Shown here one piece after another: positions 16,707-20,078 of a stretch of 20,078 bases of DNA (its first letter is position 1; each line of letters starts with the position of its first letter). The translations under genes and the position numbers were made by a program. The notes under the pieces are model-generated. The model did no database searches. It was not told the origin of the DNA and saw nothing but the letters and a program-made list of their open reading frames with translations. The DNA is taken from positions 1-20,078 of IMG/VR virus record IMGVR_UViG_3300020171_000576; one strand, written 5' to 3'. This DNA is from a virus.

Positions 16707-17626
16707 GCTCCTCCTCCACCTGCTGCTAAAGTGCCAGCATCATAAGCCCCTGTTGAGTTATTAAGTACCGATGTTCCAACTCCAACAACCGCAGCCGCAG
16801 GAGCTTTTCCTACATAAAGAGTTCCTATTTTCCAGTAGTCATTTGCAGCAGCATTCCAGGTAAAAGAACCTCCCATTGCAGATGCTTGCGTTGAATTTAC
16901 CAATTTAACACCAGCGGAAACAACTACCGCAGCAGCCGAACCTGATTGATTAAAAACACCAGTTGCAGTACTCCAGCTTCCTCCTGTAATTGTTCCACTA
17001 TTTATTGTTATTATGCTGGTTGAACTTCCTGCATTACTCACACCATATGCCACTCCGGAACCACCACCAGTAATATTTCCGTTAATGGTAGCCAATGCTC
17101 CAGCAACACCAATCCTAAGTCCAACACCTGTACTTCCACTACTTCCGATTAAATTGGCATTTACGATTGCCTTCGCTCCACCACCAATGATATGATGAAT
17201 TCCATTTTTACTACTTGTGGCTACAGAAGCAGTTATTGAAGTTCCATTGAAAGTTACATCGTTGGTAGTAGCAGTAGTTATTATCTGAAATAAATGTTCC
17301 GTCCCTGCCGCTGCTGTTGTAAAATTAATTTGGCAGGTTCCGGAAGTAAGACAGGCGGCATTACTAATGTCCATCGTAATTGTACCAGTCGTCGCAGCCG
17401 TAATTGTTCCCAATGATCCAGTTGCTGGTATGCGTTGGATGGTCGCAACATCCCATACTACAATATATGAAGCTAAGGCTACATCCTCACCTTCCGTTGG
17501 TACATGACCCAAATCCCAAACGGTAGTATCAGACCAATTTCCAGCCTTAGTAGCCGTATTGATTACGGCGTAAGAAGTCCCCGCCCATACCAGCACTGTC
17601 AATATCGAAAGAAGAAATTTTTTCAT
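16694..17626 (-). CDS. Signal-peptide beta-helix-like protein, 310 aa
   Basis: I chose the ATG at 17626 because GGAGG lies 6 nt upstream and the product then begins with a textbook signal peptide (MKKFLLSILTVLVWAGTSYA, cleavage after Ala20). A longer open frame runs upstream but overlaps the previous gene. The mature part starts with GNWSDTTVWDLGHVPTEGED, the entry motif of G8-like or polymorphic beta-helix proteins. It continues as low-complexity Gly/Ala/Thr/Ser strands (VNANLIGSSG, INGNITGGGS, INSGTITGG), then NDYWKIGTLYVG and a Gly-rich end. It is probably an extracellular or virion-surface beta-solenoid. The last four codons contain the next gene's start. Confidence 0.74.
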   Translation of the reverse strand: MKKFLLSILTVLVWAGTSYAVINTATKAGNWSDTTVWDLGHVPTEGEDVALASYIVVWDVATIQRIPATGSLGTITAATTGTITMDISNAACLTSGTCQINFTTAAAGTEHLFQIITTATTNDVTFNGTSITASVATSSKNGIHHIIGGGAKAIVNANLIGSSGSTGVGLRIGVAGALATINGNITGGGSGVAYGVSNAGSSTSIITINSGTITGGSWSTATGVFNQSGSAAAVVVSAGVKLVNSTQASAMGGSFTWNAAANDYWKIGTLYVGKAPAAAVVGVGTSVLNNSTGAYDAGTLAAGGGGAWVF

Positions 17627-17642
17627 TATAATCCTCCTTAAT

Positions 17643-18485
17643 CTAATCCGTGACCCATACGCCTTCAGACACACCGCACATCCATGACCAAGCGGCTGCA
17701 CCTGTCTTAAAGGTAAAACAGGACATTCTATCTCCTGCAACTGGAGATGTGTTGCTGACATAAGTCTTCCCAGAAACTAATCCTGCTCCGACATTTGCAT
17801 AGATATTGGCCGATCCACTTGTGAATCTCCAGTAATTTGCTCCCTGAGTTGTTCCGCATATAGCAATAAAGGTCATCCCTGCTACCGCCGTAGGAAGCGT
17901 CAGGTTAATATCCGCCGCTGCTTGTCCATAGTTATTTATAATTGTTCTTGAAACTTGTGCGGCAGATAGAGCAAAGGCAGTAGAGCCATCTATTTCTGGG
18001 GCTGTGATGGCTGGAGTAATAAGAGTTGAAGAAGTCTGTCTAACCGTTAACCCTGTTCCAGTGGGTTGAACTGATACAAGTTCACCACTTGCATTACTCT
18101 CAACCCCATAGGAAGCCGTGAAGCCACCGAGGGTTATGCCAGTAAGAGATGATTTAAACTCCAAGGCCGTGTTACCTGCATTGCTCCCAAGAAGTCTATT
18201 TGCTCCCCCACTTGTGACAACTGCTGAACCACCTACTCCCGTTAATTCTATGATAGAGACGTCAGCAAAGGTGAGGGCGTTAATGGAACTAAGATTAACC
18301 CAAATTTGCAAAAGATTGCCGATCTGGACTTTTCTATCCCCTGGGACTCCTACAGGATCATTGATAACATAAATAATATCATCAGTAGTAGGTGTGGTAT
18401 CTTCTGTCATATCCAGAATACCAGCAGGCCAAGCATTGGATGAAAGTAACAGAAACATCATCAAGGCAAGTATTAACTTTTTCAT
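17643..18485 (-). CDS. Signal-peptide fibre-like protein, 280 aa
   Basis: The ATG at 18485 follows GGGAG at 8 nt. Residues 1-21 form a Sec signal peptide (MKKLILALMMFLLLSSNAWPA). The following segment (TPTTDDIIYVINDPVGVPGD) is the N-terminal pattern of phage tail fibre proteins. The middle is a Ser/Thr/Gly repeat region of short strands (SIIELTGVGG, LEFKSSLTGITLGGF). The C-terminal domain (about 170-280) contains INNYGQAAADINLTLPTAV, GTTQGANYWRF and a final WSWMCGVSEGVWVTD, a beta-sandwich common at the ends of phage fibres. A fibre with a secretion signal is unusual. It starts 4 nt after the stop of a 48-aa mini-gene. Confidence 0.76.
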   Translation of the reverse strand: MKKLILALMMFLLLSSNAWPAGILDMTEDTTPTTDDIIYVINDPVGVPGDRKVQIGNLLQIWVNLSSINALTFADVSIIELTGVGGSAVVTSGGANRLLGSNAGNTALEFKSSLTGITLGGFTASYGVESNASGELVSVQPTGTGLTVRQTSSTLITPAITAPEIDGSTAFALSAAQVSRTIINNYGQAAADINLTLPTAVAGMTFIAICGTTQGANYWRFTSGSANIYANVGAGLVSGKTYVSNTSPVAGDRMSCFTFKTGAAAWSWMCGVSEGVWVTD

Positions 18486-18489
18486 TTTA

Positions 18490-18636
18490 TCAACTCCCTA
18501 TAATCTCGATTGGATTACCCTGAGAATCTAAGACAAGATTCCCTTGGGTATCCCTTAAATAATTTCCTGCTCCACCAACAACACTTATTCCATGTTTTTT
18601 TCCCATAGTAGGTATAGTTGGGATACTTGCTCTCAC
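18490..18636 (-). CDS. 48-aa mini-protein with GTG start
   Basis: A GTG at 18636 with GGAGG 5 nt upstream opens a frame that ends TGA at 18490, filling the gap between two larger genes. The translation begins MRASIPTIPTMGKKHG and ends with a small repeat, RDTQGNLVLDSQGNPIEI, where DxQGN occurs twice, typical of short beta-hairpin motifs in fibre proteins. The Shine-Dalgarno overlaps the stop of the upstream gene. It is shorter than common gene-finder limits but has good translation signals. A small fibre-associated peptide is possible. Confidence 0.62.
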   Translation of the reverse strand: MRASIPTIPTMGKKHGISVVGGAGNYLRDTQGNLVLDSQGNPIEIIGS

Positions 18637-18645
18637 GCCTTCCTC

Positions 18646-19242
18646 CTAAAAGTAAACCGTTATCTGAACAATTGAAACCGAAGCAGCCGTATAGTCGATA
18701 CATTTAAAGGCCCGGATCGAGTTGGCATCCTGAATCATAACCGAACTATTCGCTACCAGCGGTTGCCCTATCAAAGAAGTCTGATCTGGCGTGCTTCCGT
18801 TCCAAATGCAAAGGGCTGTGTTGGCATAGACAGAAACAAGTATCGCCTTTGCTAACATTCCTTTGTAGGCGTAATCGTCTGTAACGGGAACCTGTGTCGC
18901 TCCTGTGCGAACAGTAAGATGATCGAGATTTGCGCCATACCCAATATTTTCAGTGGAAGCGAAAGTCCCGCTGACTGATTTTAGTCTTAACGTCACTCTC
19001 GCATTGACGTTCCCGTATGCTCCGGCAGTAAGGGTTGCGCTGATAATAACCGCCCTTGCCCCACTGGTTTGCCCTACGATCCACCCTCCAGCAACAGGTT
19101 CGGTACTACCCGCATCTACACCATCGCATAGAAGGGTGAATTCAAGATATTCACGGCAACTTGCCGCAAGTCCCGTGGCGGTATTTCCTGGCACAATCTT
19201 CTGGTGGTTCAGAGCCATTCCGACATAATCATAGATATACAT
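18646..19242 (-). CDS. Hypothetical virion-type beta protein, 198 aa
   Basis: The ATG at 19242 follows AAAAGGAGG. The protein lacks a signal peptide and is beta-strand rich: EYLEFTLLCDGVDAG, GGWIVGQTSGARAVIISATL, NVNARVTLRLKSVSG, LDHLTVRTGATQVPV, then GMLAKAILVSVYANTALCIWNG and a final VSIVQITVYF. The composition resembles phage tail or fibre components. It ends just before the 48-aa gene and follows the repeat-rich protein, so it probably belongs to the fibre module. I do not recognise the family. Confidence 0.7.
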   Translation of the reverse strand: MYIYDYVGMALNHQKIVPGNTATGLAASCREYLEFTLLCDGVDAGSTEPVAGGWIVGQTSGARAVIISATLTAGAYGNVNARVTLRLKSVSGTFASTENIGYGANLDHLTVRTGATQVPVTDDYAYKGMLAKAILVSVYANTALCIWNGSTPDQTSLIGQPLVANSSVMIQDANSIRAFKCIDYTAASVSIVQITVYF

Positions 19243-19248
19243 TTTTTA

Positions 19249-20078
19249 CTACCTCCTTTTCCCAAAATTAGGCCATGTTGGTATTCCTGAAAACCATTTA
19301 TGTTTTTCTTCCTCTCCTCCACCACTTATAAATTTAGTTACAATATCAACCACTCCAGTGGCAGTAATGCTAATTAATTCAATAAAATGTGCAAACGCAG
19401 AAGCAGTAACTAAACCAATAGATGTTCCTACACTATTAACAAGAAAAGTGGCATTATTAGAAGCAGATACTATTCCGGTTGAAGTAAGTGAAAAGATTTT
19501 ATTTACTTGTTTTAATGCTGCCGGAATACCGGTTGCTGTTAAACCAAAAATCTTATTAATTTGACGACTACCTCCAGCTACTCCAAGAGATGTAATAGAG
19601 ATAATTTTATTAATCTGGAGAGTTCTCTCGACAATTCCAAGAGCAGTAAGGGCTGCATTAACAACATAAAACAGAGAAGCAGAAGCAGCAACTAAACCAG
19701 TTGCAGTTAAGGCTATGGTACTGAGAAGCATACTTCTGGTTGTAGCTACAAGTCCTGTTGCAATAGCATCTCCAGTAGCATAGAAAGTTGTAGCAGTATA
19801 TTCCTTAATTGCTAAAGCAGAATGGCAAACATCATCTGAAGCAGCGGTATAGCCAATGGTTGTAGAACCACCACCCGCCACGGATTTTCTTGCCCACATT
19901 GCCGAGTCAGCGCCATAGTCTTTGCCTGCTACATGGGTGCTACCTGTTTGGACGGTCGTAACGGGAGCGGCAAGGCCTGAAGCGATACCGTAGAAAATCT
20001 CGGCTGCAACAGTTGGGACAATTGTAAGTGATGGGTTAGCAATAATCCCCTCATCTGCTCCCGCACTTGTATCAACTG
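19249..20078 (-). CDS. Partial CDS, repeat-rich structural protein (C-terminal 275 residues)
   Basis: The frame is open to the right edge, so the start is missing; internal ATGs such as that at 19899 are not credible starts because coding continues without a break upstream. The visible N-terminal part (GLAAPVTTVQTGSTHVAGKD, then SVAGGGSTTIGYTA and ALAIKEYTA) looks like the last strands of a beta-sandwich of the kind found in phage structural proteins. It is followed by eight 18-20-residue repeats with a TATG(I/L/V) core and a hydrophobic strand, three sharing INKI-like ends. The C-terminus is charged and aromatic (GGGEEEKHKW, IPTWPNFGKRR). The gene is probably part of the fibre or tail block. 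Confidence 0.75.
   Translation of the reverse strand, partial: VDTSAGADEGIIANPSLTIVPTVAAEIFYGIASGLAAPVTTVQTGSTHVAGKDYGADSAMWARKSVAGGGSTTIGYTAASDDVCHSALAIKEYTATTFYATGDAIATGLVATTRSMLLSTIALTATGLVAASASLFYVVNAALTALGIVERTLQINKIISITSLGVAGGSRQINKIFGLTATGIPAALKQVNKIFSLTSTGIVSASNNATFLVNSVGTSIGLVTASAFAHFIELISITATGVVDIVTKFISGGGEEEKHKWFSGIPTWPNFGKRR
19327..19782 (-). repeat. Eight tandem 18-20-residue protein repeats (TATG core)
   Basis: Within the right-edge gene, the glycines of the TATG-like core fall at intervals of 19, 20, 18, 18, 18, 20 and 20 residues. The cores read IATGLV, TATGLV, TALGIV, TSLGVA, TATGIP, TSTGIV, TSIGLV and TATGVV. Three central units share an INKI or VNKI ending and have an exact 54-nt period. 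The pattern suggests a beta-solenoid or repeated strand-turn fold rather than membrane helices, because the hydrophobic runs are short and broken by Gly and Ser. Confidence 0.7.

Noticed and set aside
16694-17761. Longer start for the 310-aa signal-peptide protein
   Set aside because: The extension overlaps the previous gene by 119 nt and places a non-signal sequence before a perfect signal peptide that has its own AAGGAGG site.
18515-18703. A minus-strand 62-aa frame between fibre genes
   Set aside because: It overlaps both the 198-aa gene and the better supported 48-aa GTG-start gene, has no ribosome site and has an odd Cys/Trp-rich composition.
1-20078. CRISPR array, integrase or attachment site, and an anti-phage defence island
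   Set aside because: No regularly spaced direct repeats of CRISPR type, no recombinase motifs and no defence-type enzymes were seen; the only accessory enzymes are the two homing endonucleases.

Overview
The window is a stretch of a tailed double-stranded DNA phage (Caudoviricetes) or integrated prophage. All supported genes lie on the minus strand, so gene order runs from high to low coordinates. The genes are tightly packed, with gaps mostly under 30 nt, 1-13 nt overlaps, and strong AGGAGG-type ribosome binding sites. No plus-strand gene is convincing. I recognise no close cultured relative. Translation looks bacterial (code 11, ATG/GTG starts). Three fibre or beta-helix proteins start with Sec signal peptides, which suggests but does not prove a Gram-negative host.

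Right part (about 14.9-20.1 kb): fibre and adhesin-like genes. These are a repeat-rich structural protein cut by the window edge, a 198-aa structural-type protein, a 48-aa GTG-start mini-protein, and three consecutive proteins with signal peptides (a fibre-like protein, a Gly/Ala/Thr-rich beta-helix-like protein, and a 609-aa right-handed beta-helix protein). The last of these runs into the terminase gene.

Centre (about 8.0-14.9 kb): packaging and head genes in a standard order. These are the large terminase (atypical Walker A), the portal, a small helical protein, a scaffold-like acidic protein, a small zinc-ribbon protein, a probable capsid accessory protein and a Mu gpT-like major capsid protein.

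Insert (about 6.65-8.0 kb): two homing endonucleases of different families (HNH, then LAGLIDADG) sit just after the capsid gene. They have their own sigma70-like promoter with an extended -10, and are followed by about 120 nt of non-coding, structured sequence.

Left part (1-6.65 kb): a right-handed beta-helix virion protein, a strong hairpin that is probably a terminator, a 51-aa helical protein, a 251-aa protein with a NUMOD3-like N-terminus, a 58-aa zinc-ribbon protein, a head-tail adaptor candidate, a 954-aa tail-nozzle-like protein with duplicated and inserted beta domains, a 105-aa unknown, and the start of another gene. The adaptor followed by a large propeller-like tail protein suggests a short-tailed (podovirus-like) virion. 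No small terminase, head protease, tape measure, lysis, integrase, tRNA or CRISPR feature was found.
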